Assembly (NCBI GenBank): GCA_003517845.1
Contig: DOZU01000093.1
Location: 1 to 5,996 of the forward strand
Direction: 5' to 3'
Source of the DNA: Clostridiales bacterium
Lineage (GTDB): Bacteria; Bacillota; Sulfobacillia; UBA995
Length of the DNA stretch: 5,996 nucleotides
A program made the position numbers and the translations under genes. Each line of letters opens with the position of its first letter. The stretch's first letter is position 1. The notes beneath the pieces are model-generated. The model saw only the letters and a list, made by a program, of their open reading frames with translations. It was not told where the DNA came from and ran no database searches. Below, piece after piece: positions 5,991 to 5,996 of the stretch.

Positions 5991-5996
5991 CCGCCG
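5981..5996 (+). terminator. Perfect 16-bp palindrome over the ligase stop codon (possible terminator stem)
   Basis: CGGCGGCTAGCCGCCG is its own reverse complement and can fold as a 6-bp GC stem with a CTAG loop; the TAG stop is at 5988-5990. The window ends on the last base, so any further stem or T-run cannot be seen. It may be an intrinsic terminator stem, a binding site, or chance in GC-rich sequence. Confidence 0.3.

Overview
The window is GC-rich DNA with dense, same-strand gene packing. Two of its likely starts are GTG codons, and the long antisense open frames are typical of high-GC genomes. It comes from a high-GC bacterium. Nothing seen fixes the phylum: there is no rRNA, tRNA or clade-specific marker.

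Layout, all on the + strand. (1) Positions 3-83 look like the last 26 codons of an upstream gene. (2) Positions 84-223 are a spacer with an 11-bp near-perfect direct repeat flanking a small palindrome, and a strong Shine-Dalgarno that serves an ATG in the wrong frame for the next gene. (3) 224-1018 is a classical short-chain dehydrogenase/reductase (SDR). (4) 1064-2326 is a 12-helix major facilitator superfamily (MFS) transporter. (5) 2327-2476 is a 150-bp spacer that could form several RNA stems and carries a B12-box-like string. (6) 2477-4132 is a B12-binding-type radical SAM enzyme with an extra C-terminal domain that looks like a STAS fold. (7) 4185-5990 is a fatty-acyl-AMP ligase-like adenylating enzyme. 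A perfect 16-bp palindrome overlaps its stop codon and reaches the window edge.

The four complete genes are co-directional with gaps of 45, 150 and 52 bp, so they could be one transcript or two, with a possible promoter or leader in the 150-bp gap. Acyl activation (ligase), radical modification (radical SAM), redox tailoring (SDR) and export (MFS) together suggest biosynthesis and export of a modified lipid or acylated metabolite. That pathway is inference. No carrier protein, ketosynthase or peptide synthetase lies in the window, and the product cannot be named. The points most worth following up are the radical SAM/STAS-like fusion, the leader ahead of it, and the gene combination itself. 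No mobile element, CRISPR array, tRNA or rRNA was found.
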